A stretch of 38,661 nucleotides of DNA, from contig CALALV010000193.1 of NCBI GenBank assembly GCA_937925605.1, positions 1 to 38,661 of the forward strand. Direction: 5' to 3'. The notes beneath the pieces were generated by a model, which worked only from the letters and a program-made list of their open reading frames with translations, was not told the DNA's origin and searched no databases. Below are positions 1-8,936 of this stretch, in pieces (positions within the stretch are counted from its first letter, which is position 1; each line of letters opens with the position of its first letter). Origin of the DNA: an uncultured Woeseia sp. (GTDB lineage Bacteria > Pseudomonadota > Gammaproteobacteria > Steroidobacterales > Woeseiaceae). Position numbers and translations under genes: made by a program.

Positions 1-1
1 G

Positions 2-52
2 GCAGGGATGCCGAGCCCGGAGCGTACAGGGACGTATTCACAGCGTCCCTGC
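2..52. repeat. REP-like imperfect palindrome after the OPT gene
   Basis: An 8-base inverted repeat, CAGGGACG (27-34) and CGTCCCTG (44-51), encloses a 9-base loop. A second near-copy of the left arm (GCAGGGATGC, 2-11) could pair with the same right arm (43-52), so two alternative hairpins are possible. It lies about 70 bases past the stop of the minus-strand OPT gene. No T tract follows on either strand, so it is not a canonical intrinsic terminator. The arrangement resembles dispersed intergenic palindromes (REP/BIME type). No second copy was seen in this window, so the repeat status is inferred. Confidence 0.4.
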
Positions 53-118
53 AAAGGCGGCCCCGGGGTCGCGCCTCCGCAACCACCGAACCCGGGGCAG
101 GCACCGCGCAATCGGGCC

Positions 119-2098
<1,980 letters not shown>

Positions 2099-2181
2099 GG
2101 GCGGTGCTCCGGGTCGGGATGGTCCGAGACCTTACACAAGCGGCCGGCCTGCTGGCGAGCGCCGTCGCGCCGGCATTAAAA

Positions 2182-2205
2182 AAGCCGCCCGCGAACGGGC
2201 GGCTT
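2182..2205 (-). terminator. Intrinsic terminator upstream of the OPT start
   Basis: A perfect 10-bp stem (AAGCCGCCCG, 2182-2191, with CGGGCGGCTT, 2196-2205) has a 4-base loop and, on the minus strand, runs directly into TTTTTT. It can only stop minus-strand transcription, yet the nearest annotated gene upstream on that strand is thousands of bases away. It therefore implies an unannotated minus-strand transcript starting between about 2210 and 2613: either a free-standing small RNA or an attenuated leader of the OPT gene. Confidence 0.85.
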
Positions 2206-2462
2206 CAAGCGGAAGGTGCCGTCGGCGCGATCGAGGCAGGTTCTGCCGGCCGACGTCCCTATCGGATCCTGTCAGAGTGGTATTGCCCGCCCCTGTCGAT
2301 TCGTCCCGTCGTCAAGCGGACGCTGCTCCGGGTGCAGCATCTGGGCGACCGGCGGACGAGAGGGATCGCATCCGGCCACTGTCCGCAACGGGCTTCCGCG
2401 CCCGCGACGGCGACGAACTTGCCTTAAGACACCCCATCTCCGTGCGTACCGGGTTGGTACGC
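2182..2462 (-). ncRNA. Candidate structured RNA or attenuated leader (unassigned)
   Basis: The minus strand from about 2462 to the terminator at 2182 can form a closed fold. The 5' part has a 7-bp hairpin (2444-2462). Near 2430-2442, CGGAG and GGTGTC can pair with TTCCG and GGCACC just before the terminator (2210-2220), giving a bulged closing stem. Within it is a hairpin GTCGGC/GCCGAC enclosing GGCAG-AAC-CTGCC (about 2221-2254), and further CGGGC/GCCCG and CTGC/GCAG hairpins. I compared it by eye with 6S RNA, tmRNA, RNase P RNA, SRP RNA and common riboswitches and found none of their signature motifs. GC-rich DNA pairs easily, so covariation is needed. Confidence 0.35.
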
Positions 2463-2475
2463 GGGCGATGCTACT

Positions 2476-2512
2476 ACATCTTGTGGTCCTTGGCTAACCT
2501 CTCGCAAGATGT
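2476..2512. repeat. 8-bp inverted repeat in the OPT/DASS gap
   Basis: ACATCTTG (2476-2483) and CAAGATGT (2505-2512) are exact inverted copies separated by 21 bases. It lies about 100 bases before the DASS start and just upstream of the likely start of the minus-strand transcript, so it could be a regulator-binding site or a promoter-proximal hairpin. Function is inferred from location only. Confidence 0.4.
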
Positions 2513-2613
2513 GCCCTGGCCGCGTCGAAGCGGGCGGCGACGACGAGGCTCGTCCGCCCCGGTCGGCTCCGGTACCCTTGGCGGCTTGTCGGTACGCGAG
2601 GGGTGAATCGCAG

Positions 2614-4083
2614 GTGACGGACGCAACAGCGAAGGGACGCGCACGGCACCAGTGGGTCGGACTGGCGCTCGGGCCGCTGCTGGCCACGGCGTTGCTGGTC
2701 AGCGACGTGCCGGACGGCCTGTCGCCGGCCGCGTGGACGACGGCTGCGATGGGCTTGCTGATGGCGGTCTGGTGGGCGACGGAGGCCGTGCCGATCGCGA
2801 TCACCGCGTTCCTGCCGCTGGTGCTGTTCCCGCTGCTCGGCATCGCGGACATCGGCGACACCGCGCCGCACTACGCGAACAAGGTCATCTTCCTGTTCCT
2901 CGGCGGCTTCATCGTGGCGTTCGCGATGCAGCGCTGGAACCTGCACCGGCGGATCGCGCTGACGGTGCTGCAGTACACGGGCGGCAACGGCCGCTCGCTG
3001 GTCGGCGGCTTCATGCTGGCGAGCGCGCTGCTCAGCATGTGGGTCATGAACACCTCGACGACGATGATGCTGCTGCCGATCGCGGTGTCGATCATCACGG
3101 TCATCCACGCGACCGTAGGCTCGCTCGACGAGGACGCGAAGCACGATTTCCAGTACGCGCTGCTGCTCGGCGTCGCCTACGCGGCGACAATCGGCGGCAT
3201 GGCGACGCTGGTCGGCACCGCCCCGAACGCGATGATGGCCGCCTTCATGCTCGACAACTACGGCCGCTCGATCGATTTCGCGAGCTGGATGCTGGTCGGG
3301 CTGCCGCTGTCGGCGATGCTGCTGCCGCTCGCCTGGGTCGCGCTGACCCGCTGGGTATTCCGCGTCGACTTCCGGACCTCGGCCGAGGGCCGCGCTGCGC
3401 TGCGCCGAATGAAGGAGGACCTGGGGCCGATCTCGGTGCCGGAGAAGCGCGTGGCCGTCGTGTTCGTGCTGATGGCGACGACCTGGATCCTGCGGCCGCT
3501 GCTGGTCAAGCTGCCCGGGCTGTCGGCGCTCGACGATTCCGGCATCGCGATGGCCGGCGCGATCGCGCTGTTCCTGATCCCGAGCGGCGCGAAGGAGGAC
3601 GACCCGCTGCTGCTGCGCTGGGAGTACGCGGAGAAGCTGCCCTGGGGCATCCTGTACCTGTTCGGCGGCGGGCTCGCGCTCGCCAGCGCGGTCAGCGACA
3701 CCGGGCTCGCGGCCTGGATCGGCGACGCGCTGAACACGCTCGGCACGCTGCCGCTGCCGCTGCTCGTGGCGCTGGTTGCCGGTCTGATCATTTTCCTGAC
3801 CGAGCTGACCAGCAACATCGGCACGACGGCCACCTTCCTGCCGGTCGTCGGCGCCATCGCGATCGAGGCAGGCATCGACCCGATCGTGCTGACCGTGCCG
3901 GTCACGCTGGCCGCGAGCTGCGCCTTCATGCTGCCCGTCGCCACGCCGCCGAACGCGATCGTGTTCGGCTCGGGCATGCTGACCATTCCGAAGATGGCGC
4001 GCGCCGGGCTGGTACTGAATCTTATCGGCGTCGTGCTCGTGTCGGCCGTCGCGCTGACGCTGGCACCGCGCTTCCTGCACTGA
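2614..4083 (+). CDS. DASS/SLC13 family sodium:anion (dicarboxylate) symporter
   Basis: A 489-residue inner-membrane carrier of the divalent anion:sodium symporter family, which imports dicarboxylates, sulfate or similar anions. Typical stretches are WWATEAVPIAITAFLPLV near the N-terminus, KVIFLFLGGFIVAFAMQRW, the first SNT-like element at MNTSTTMMLLPIA, then TLVGTAPNA, and the second ELTSNIGTTATFLP element with PVATPPNAIVFGSG near the end. The last two correspond to the paired sodium and substrate motifs of the family. The open frame extends to 2509, but I chose GTG at 2614 because GAGGGG lies 10 bases upstream and the extra residues are unlike a transporter N-terminus. The gene 16 bases downstream on the same strand is probably cotranscribed. 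Which anion is carried cannot be told. Confidence 0.93.
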   Translation: MTDATAKGRARHQWVGLALGPLLATALLVSDVPDGLSPAAWTTAAMGLLMAVWWATEAVPIAITAFLPLVLFPLLGIADIGDTAPHYANKVIFLFLGGFIVAFAMQRWNLHRRIALTVLQYTGGNGRSLVGGFMLASALLSMWVMNTSTTMMLLPIAVSIITVIHATVGSLDEDAKHDFQYALLLGVAYAATIGGMATLVGTAPNAMMAAFMLDNYGRSIDFASWMLVGLPLSAMLLPLAWVALTRWVFRVDFRTSAEGRAALRRMKEDLGPISVPEKRVAVVFVLMATTWILRPLLVKLPGLSALDDSGIAMAGAIALFLIPSGAKEDDPLLLRWEYAEKLPWGILYLFGGGLALASAVSDTGLAAWIGDALNTLGTLPLPLLVALVAGLIIFLTELTSNIGTTATFLPVVGAIAIEAGIDPIVLTVPVTLAASCAFMLPVATPPNAIVFGSGMLTIPKMARAGLVLNLIGVVLVSAVALTLAPRFLH

Positions 4084-4099
4084 TCATTCGGGGGAAATC

Positions 4100-4762
4100 A
4101 TGGCAGAGGACTACCGGGTCGAGCGCCGCAACCGCGTGCGCCAGCTCAAGGACAAGGCGGCCTACGACCGCGCCACCGTGCACCGCATCCTGGACAGCGG
4201 CCTCGTCGCGCACGCGGCCTTCGTGCAGGACGGCGAGCCGGTCGTCGTGCCGATGATCTACGCGCGTGACGGCGAAACGCTCTACCTGCACGGCGCGCGC
4301 AAGGCGCGGGTCATCCGCCTGCTCGAGGCGACGGAGCGGGTGGCGATCAACGTCACGCTGCTGGACGGCATCGTGCTGGCCCGCTCGGCGTTCAACTCGT
4401 CGATGAACTACCGCTCGGTCACCGTGTACGGGGAACCGGCGCTGGTGGAAGGCGACGAGGCCAAGCTGCACGCGATGCGCGCGATCAGCGAACACCTGAT
4501 GCCCGGGCGCTGGGCCGAACTGCGCGCGCCGCTCGAGAAGGAAGTCCGCATGACCGGGGTCATCGCGGTCGCGATCGACGAGGCCTCGGCCAAGATCTCG
4601 GCCGGCCTGCCGGTCGACGAGGAGGAGGACTACGAGATCCCGGTCTGGGCCGGCGTGCTGCCGCTGACGACGACGATCGGGCGCCTCGTCGACGACGACC
4701 GGCTGCTGCCGGGCGCGGAACCCACGCCCGCGGTGCTGGCGCTGCAGGACCGCACGCTCTGA
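4100..4762 (+). CDS. Pyridoxamine 5'-phosphate oxidase-like FMN-binding protein
   Basis: A 220-residue split-barrel flavoprotein of the Pyridox_ox_2 / NimA-like branch. Family marks are the N-terminal helix leading to HRILDSGLVAHAAFVQDGEP, then the PMIYARDGETLYLHGARKAR strand pair that contacts FMN phosphate, and FNSSMNYRSVTVYGEP in the middle. These proteins bind flavin, F420 or heme and reduce small molecules. The true substrate is rarely known and is not pyridoxine phosphate in most members. ATG at 4100 has GGGGGAA upstream, 16 bases after the carrier gene, which suggests one transcript. About 60 bases separate it from the following MDR oxidoreductase gene. Confidence 0.88.
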   Translation: MAEDYRVERRNRVRQLKDKAAYDRATVHRILDSGLVAHAAFVQDGEPVVVPMIYARDGETLYLHGARKARVIRLLEATERVAINVTLLDGIVLARSAFNSSMNYRSVTVYGEPALVEGDEAKLHAMRAISEHLMPGRWAELRAPLEKEVRMTGVIAVAIDEASAKISAGLPVDEEEDYEIPVWAGVLPLTTTIGRLVDDDRLLPGAEPTPAVLALQDRTL

Positions 4763-4821
4763 CGCGACCGCGCGCGGCCGCCTGCGGTACCCTGTGCCCG
4801 CAGCCATTCGGAGCAACGGGC

Positions 4822-5841
4822 ATGTCGAACGAAAAGAATCGCCAGGTACGGCTGGCCAGCCGCCCGCAGGGCTGGGTGAGCCGCGAGAATTTCACCCTCA
4901 CCGAGGAAGCGGTGCCGGAACCGGCCGACGGTGAACTGCTCGTGCGCAACCTCTTCCTGTCGGTCGACCCTTACATGCGCAGCCGCATGGACGACCGCAA
5001 GTCCTACGTGCCGCCGTTCGGGCTCGGCGAGGTGCTCGAGGGCGGCGTCGTGGGCCGGGTCGTCGCCAGCCGTAACGAGGCCTTTGCCGAGGGCGACTAC
5101 GTCAGCGGCATGCTCGGCTGGGAAGACTACTCGGTTTCCGACGGCAGCGGGCTGCACAAGATCGAGCGCGGCGCCGTCCCGCTGTCCTACCACCTCGGCA
5201 TTCTCGGCATGCCGGGCATGACCGCCTGGGTCGGCCTGATGAAGATCGGCGCCGCGAAGGCGGGCGAGACCGTGTTCGTGTCCGCGGCCTCCGGTGCCGT
5301 CGGCAGCGTGGTCGGGCAGCTCGCGAAGATTCACGGCTGCCGCGTCACCGGCTGTGCAGGCTCCGACGAGAAGGTCGCGCTGTGCCAGGACGAGTTCGGC
5401 TACGACGCGGTATTCAACTACCGGAACAGCGACAACGTGGCGAAGAGCATTGCCGGCGTCTGCCCGGACGGCATCGACGTCGACTTCGAGAACGTCGGCG
5501 GCGAGATCTTCGAGGGCGCGCTGTGGAACATGCGCAACTTCGGGCGCATCGCGCTGTGCGGCATGATCAGCAGCTACAACGACGAGCGGATGGAGCCGGG
5601 TCCGCGGGGCATGGGGCTGATCATCGGCCGCCGGCTGACGGTGCGCGGCTTCATCGTGACCGACGATCGCGACGCCTGCCTCGAGTACGTGCGCAAGGCG
5701 AGCGTCTGGCTCGAGGAAGGCCGCCTGCGCTATCGCGAGACGCGCGTCGACGGCATCGACAACGCCCCGCAGGCCTTCATCGACATGCTGAAAGGCGGCA
5801 ACGTCGGCAAGCAGATCGTCCGGCTCGCGGACGTCGACTGA
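4822..5841 (+). CDS. NADP-dependent MDR oxidoreductase (CurA / prostaglandin reductase-like)
   Basis: A 339-residue cytosolic zinc-independent medium-chain reductase that would reduce the activated C=C bond of alpha,beta-unsaturated ketones or aldehydes with NADPH. The N-terminal GroES-like domain contains LSVDPYMRSRM, the hallmark of this subfamily, and lacks the zinc ligands of alcohol dehydrogenases. Then comes GMPGMTAWVGL, and the Rossmann nucleotide site near residue 155 (SAASGAVGSVVGQLAK). A further typical segment is DVDFENVGGEIFEGAL. ATG at 4822. A bidirectional terminator closes the plus-strand run 42 bases after the stop. Physiological substrate unknown. Confidence 0.92.
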   Translation: MSNEKNRQVRLASRPQGWVSRENFTLTEEAVPEPADGELLVRNLFLSVDPYMRSRMDDRKSYVPPFGLGEVLEGGVVGRVVASRNEAFAEGDYVSGMLGWEDYSVSDGSGLHKIERGAVPLSYHLGILGMPGMTAWVGLMKIGAAKAGETVFVSAASGAVGSVVGQLAKIHGCRVTGCAGSDEKVALCQDEFGYDAVFNYRNSDNVAKSIAGVCPDGIDVDFENVGGEIFEGALWNMRNFGRIALCGMISSYNDERMEPGPRGMGLIIGRRLTVRGFIVTDDRDACLEYVRKASVWLEEGRLRYRETRVDGIDNAPQAFIDMLKGGNVGKQIVRLADVD

Positions 5842-5882
5842 AGCGGCCCGGAGCCGGCGTCCGGCGACGTTCCCGCAAAAAA

Positions 5883-5910
5883 AAAAGCCCCGGCCGAAGC
5901 CGGGGCTTTT
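5883..5910. terminator. Bidirectional intrinsic terminator
   Basis: A perfect stem of 12 pairs (AAAAGCCCCGGC with GCCGGGGCTTTT) has a CGAA tetraloop. It has T-rich tails on both strands and sits between the convergent MDR and TonB-receptor genes, so it can end both transcripts. Confidence 0.93.
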
Positions 5911-5930
5911 CGTACTCGCAGAGTCCGCGC

Positions 5931-8162
5931 TTACTCGACGCGGTAGATCAGCTCGAAGCCGTAAATGCGGCCCTTGTTCAGCGGCGAGAAGGTCGCCTTC
6001 GGGCCGGCCAGCGGCGGGTAGAAGAACGCCGGACCGCCCGGGAAGTTCGCCGGCAGCTGGGTGTCGCCGCCGATCGTCACCTCGTCCTTCAGGTTCTTGC
6101 CGAAGGCCGACAGGCTCAGGCGGCCGTCCATCAGGTCGACGATGATGTTCGCGTCGAACATGTCCGCGGCCCGCAGCGAACCGCGGTTGTTGTCGGTGTA
6201 CTTCGCCGGGTCGCGGCGATAGCCGCTGCCCTGCACCGTCAGGCCGCCCCACGAGTAGTCGCGGGTGTAGGTCAGCTGCGCACCGTAGGACCAGGGCGCG
6301 AGGCGCGGCAGTTCGAGTTCGCGGTCATTGCGGTCGACGACGCCGTCGCCGTTCAGGTCGAAGCTCACCTCGTCATACTGGCCGTCGACGTAGCCGAGGC
6401 TCGTCGTCAGGTACAGCGAGTCGGAAATGACCCAGCTGGCCTCGAGGTCCACGCCCGTGATCGTCGCGTCCGCCGTGTTGCGGATCAGCTGCACGACGCC
6501 GACCACCGGGTCGGACAGGTTCACCTCGCGCTGCATGTCTTCGATCGTGTTGTAGTAGGCCGCCGCGTTGACCCGGACGCGGCCGTCGGCGAAGTCCTTC
6601 TTGACGCCGACTTCGAACGAGCTCTGCTCTTCGTCATCGAAGCTCTGGTTCGGGATTGCGGCCGCCGTGTGGCGCATGTTGTAGCCTCCCGAACGGAAGC
6701 CCTTGGTCCAGAAACCGTAGAGCTGGGTCGTGTCGTTCGGCTGTACCTGCAGGCCGATCTTCGGCGTGAAGTTGTTCCAGGACCGCGAGTCGTTCAGGTC
6801 GGTCGCGAAGCAGCCGCGGTCGGCGATCGAGCAGGTGTTGAACAGGATCGTCGCGATCGCGGCTTCCTTCTCCTCGCGCGTGTAGCGCGCGCCGAGGTTC
6901 AGGGTGAACGCGTCGTTCAGCGCGATATCCGCGGACGCGAAGACCGCGACCGTGTCGGATTCCTGCGTGCCGCCGCCGGTGATGTTCAGGCCGGCCGGCG
7001 GGATCAGCCGGTTCTCGAGGTACAGGAGATCCTGCGTGAAATAGTAGATGCCGGTCGTCAGGTAGACGTTGTCGAAGCTGCCGGAATAGCGCAGCTCGTT
7101 CGACACCTGGTCCTGCTCGGTCAGCGCCGGCGCATGGAAGAAGAAGATCTGCGGGAACGGCGGCGGCACCGTGATGCTCGAAGCGGATGCATCGATATCG
7201 CCGAGCGTCGCCGATTCGTAGTCGCGCCAGCCGAGAATGTTGACGATCTGGCCGTCGCCGAAGTCGACGTCGAAGGTCGTCTCGAGGATCGCCTGGTTCC
7301 ACTGGTTGTCGTAGCGGCCGGGCTCGTCGATCGAGAAGTCGAAGCTCTCGGTGCCGAACAGGCCCTGGTTCTGCGAGGCCGGGCCGTCACCCTCGGAGTC
7401 GCCGTACTCGAGGCGCAGCAGCACGCCGATGCGGTCCGTCGGCGTCCAGTCCAGCGCGCCGCGATACAGCGCGGTCTGCGCGAGGCCGTGGTCCGCGCCG
7501 GTGGCGAGGTTCGTGAAATAGCCGCCGTCGTCGTTGTAGTGCACGGCGAACTTGCCGCGCAGCTCGTCGCTCAGCGGGCCGGAGACGATGGCCGACGCGT
7601 ACTGGTTGTCGCCGGTCTCGGTCGCGAGGCGGCCCTTGAAGCGGAACTCGTCGCTGGGCCGCGTCGTGCGCAGCAGCACCGCGCCGCCGGTCACGTTCTT
7701 GCCGAACAGCAGGCCCTGCGGTCCGCGCAGCACCTCGATGCCCTCGAGGTCGAAGATGTCCAGCACGACGCCGGCGTTGATGCCGAGGTACATGCCGTCG
7801 ACGAACACGCCGACCGTCGGGTCGATAGACGGGATCGAGCTGTTGATACCGAGGCCGCGGATCGAGAAGTTCGCCGTGCCGCGCGCCGTGCCGATGTCTT
7901 CCAGCTGCACGCTCGGCGCGGAGTAGCCGATCGCGGTGACGTCACGGATGTGCATCGCGTCGAGTTGCGACTCGTTGTAGGCCGTGATGGCTACCGGAGC
8001 GTCCTGGACGTCGATGCCGCCGGCGCGCTTGGTGCCGGTGACGATGATTTCTTCGAGAAGAATGTCAGCCGTGCGGTTCTCGGTCTGCGCCGCCGCCGGC
8101 CAGGCTGCCAGCGCAAGTGCGGCCAGTACGACCCCCTGACTGACCCTCAACGTGATGTGCAT
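5931..8162 (-). CDS. TonB-dependent outer-membrane receptor
   Basis: A 743-residue receptor that imports a ligand across the outer membrane using ExbBD-TonB energy. The first 26 residues form a signal peptide ending AAAQ. EEIIVTGTKR follows as the start of the plug, and the plug has the usual FSIRGLGIN, VFVDGMYLG and GIEVLRGPQGLLFGKNVTGGA elements. The rest is a 22-strand-type barrel with alternating aromatic residues and FWTKGFRSGGYN, common in the carbohydrate/lipid-type TBDRs of alpha- and gammaproteobacteria. The last residues are LIYRVE, so the chain does not end in the usual Phe or Trp. ATG at 8162 has GGAGAG about 7 bases upstream. No iron- or vitamin-specific signature is visible. The substrate is unknown. 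Confidence 0.93.
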   Translation of the reverse strand: MHITLRVSQGVVLAALALAAWPAAAQTENRTADILLEEIIVTGTKRAGGIDVQDAPVAITAYNESQLDAMHIRDVTAIGYSAPSVQLEDIGTARGTANFSIRGLGINSSIPSIDPTVGVFVDGMYLGINAGVVLDIFDLEGIEVLRGPQGLLFGKNVTGGAVLLRTTRPSDEFRFKGRLATETGDNQYASAIVSGPLSDELRGKFAVHYNDDGGYFTNLATGADHGLAQTALYRGALDWTPTDRIGVLLRLEYGDSEGDGPASQNQGLFGTESFDFSIDEPGRYDNQWNQAILETTFDVDFGDGQIVNILGWRDYESATLGDIDASASSITVPPPFPQIFFFHAPALTEQDQVSNELRYSGSFDNVYLTTGIYYFTQDLLYLENRLIPPAGLNITGGGTQESDTVAVFASADIALNDAFTLNLGARYTREEKEAAIATILFNTCSIADRGCFATDLNDSRSWNNFTPKIGLQVQPNDTTQLYGFWTKGFRSGGYNMRHTAAAIPNQSFDDEEQSSFEVGVKKDFADGRVRVNAAAYYNTIEDMQREVNLSDPVVGVVQLIRNTADATITGVDLEASWVISDSLYLTTSLGYVDGQYDEVSFDLNGDGVVDRNDRELELPRLAPWSYGAQLTYTRDYSWGGLTVQGSGYRRDPAKYTDNNRGSLRAADMFDANIIVDLMDGRLSLSAFGKNLKDEVTIGGDTQLPANFPGGPAFFYPPLAGPKATFSPLNKGRIYGFELIYRVE

Positions 8163-8275
8163 GATTGGCTCTCCATCCAGTGCCGAAGCTCACGAACCGG
8201 TCGTTGTTTCGGCAACAACAGCGCGGGCGCGCCGGCACCGAATCCGGTTTCGAATTCTCAAGGGGCGTATGGTAC

Positions 8276-8287
8276 TGAAAGCTTTCA
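8276..8287. promoter_or_regulatory. LacI-type palindrome upstream of the TonB receptor
   Basis: TGAAAGCTTTCA is a perfect 12-base palindrome 114 bases before the receptor start codon, beside TTGAAA and TTGTTACATT on the minus strand, a plausible promoter zone. The TGAAA/TTTCA half-sites are those of LacI/GalR-family operators, which control many sugar-linked TonB receptors. No LacI-type gene lies in the window. A second small inverted repeat, GTTGTT/AACAAC at 8203-8219, would form a hairpin in the mRNA leader. Confidence 0.4.
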
Positions 8288-8360
8288 AATAATGTAACAA
8301 GTTCGCGCATTGCCCCGGTGCCGGGTCGAAAACCGCACGGTCACGGATGTTGCGAACACG

Positions 8361-8867
8361 CTACATTTGATCCGGCGTCGCCTGGCGCAGCAGGCCGCTG
8401 TGCTCCAGTTCGTGGCGCAGCAGGGCCTCCTTGGCCTCGAGCCCGCCGCCGAAGCCGGTCAGCTCGCCACCGGCGCCGACCACCCGGTGGCAGGGGATTA
8501 CGATCGGCAGGGGGTTCCAGCCGTTTGCCCGGCCGACCGCGCGCAGCGCGCTCGGGCGACCGATGCGGCGCGCGATCTCGCCGTAGGAAGTCGTTGTTCC
8601 GTATGGGATCTTCCGGACTTCGTCGAGCACGCGGCGCTGGAAGCGGGTGCCGCCGGGCGCCAGCGGCAGGTCGAACTCGCGGCGCTCGCCGGCGAAATAG
8701 GCGGTGAGCTGCGCGGCAGCCTCGGCGAACGGCTTCTCCGAAAATATCCAGTCCGGTCCAGGATCGCGCCGGCCGCTGCCCTCGGGGAAGCTGATCAGCG
8801 TCAGTGCCGAGTCCGTGCCGGCGAGCAGCAGGTCGCCGATCGGGGTGGAGAGGTAGCGGTAATACAC
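8361..8867 (-). CDS. ogt: Methylated-DNA--protein-cysteine S-methyltransferase
   Basis: A 168-residue suicide repair protein that moves the methyl group of O6-methylguanine or O4-methylthymine in DNA to its own cysteine. The acceptor is Cys126 in the family motif IPCHRV. Upstream lies the DNA-binding helix-turn-helix with TTTSYGEIARRIG and the conserved Arg in ALRAVGRANG. The C-terminal LTGFGGGLEAKEALL is also canonical. The start is GTG at 8867, with GGAGG about 8 bases upstream. It follows the Ada-AlkA fusion gene on the same strand by 69 bases, so the two probably form one alkylation-repair unit that supplies the Ogt activity missing from the fusion. Confidence 0.95.
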   Translation of the reverse strand: MYYRYLSTPIGDLLLAGTDSALTLISFPEGSGRRDPGPDWIFSEKPFAEAAAQLTAYFAGERREFDLPLAPGGTRFQRRVLDEVRKIPYGTTTSYGEIARRIGRPSALRAVGRANGWNPLPIVIPCHRVVGAGGELTGFGGGLEAKEALLRHELEHSGLLRQATPDQM

Positions 8868-8936
8868 GGTCTCATCCTCCGTCTTGCGCCGCGGCGCTCC
8901 AGGGGAGCGTCGCGCGAAATGCCATCCTGCGCCCTG

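Larger units (their letters stand above)
2099..2613. other. 515-base gene-free interval between divergent transporters
   Basis: No credible protein gene fits here: the ORFs crossing it lack domain-like sequence. It holds a minus-strand intrinsic terminator (2182-2205), a hairpin with arms GCGTACC and GGTACGC (2444-2462), an inverted repeat ACATCTTG/CAAGATGT (2476-2512) and several nested complementary segments in between. It must also hold the promoters of the OPT gene (minus) and the DASS gene (plus). The dense pairing potential and a terminator located 83 bases before the OPT start codon suggest a structured RNA on the minus strand. Confidence 0.6.

Noticed and set aside
2368..2392. Plus-strand string resembling a cobalamin riboswitch core (TCCGG...CTGTCCGCAACGG)
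   Set aside because: The paired GGTG segment and the downstream CCTGCC element are missing from that strand, the only CCTGCC-like run is on the opposite strand, and the following gene is a DASS carrier.
2182..2462. 6S RNA, tmRNA or RNase P RNA as identity of the candidate RNA
   Set aside because: The characteristic motifs (6S bubble flanks, tmRNA tag frame and tRNA-like ends, the RNase P GAGGAAAGTCC core) are absent, and the fold looks branched rather than rod-like.
5382..8297. 971-residue plus-strand open frame
   Set aside because: It overlaps the end of the MDR oxidoreductase and runs antisense to the TonB receptor, whose signal peptide, plug and barrel motifs are unmistakable. The frame has no recognisable domain.
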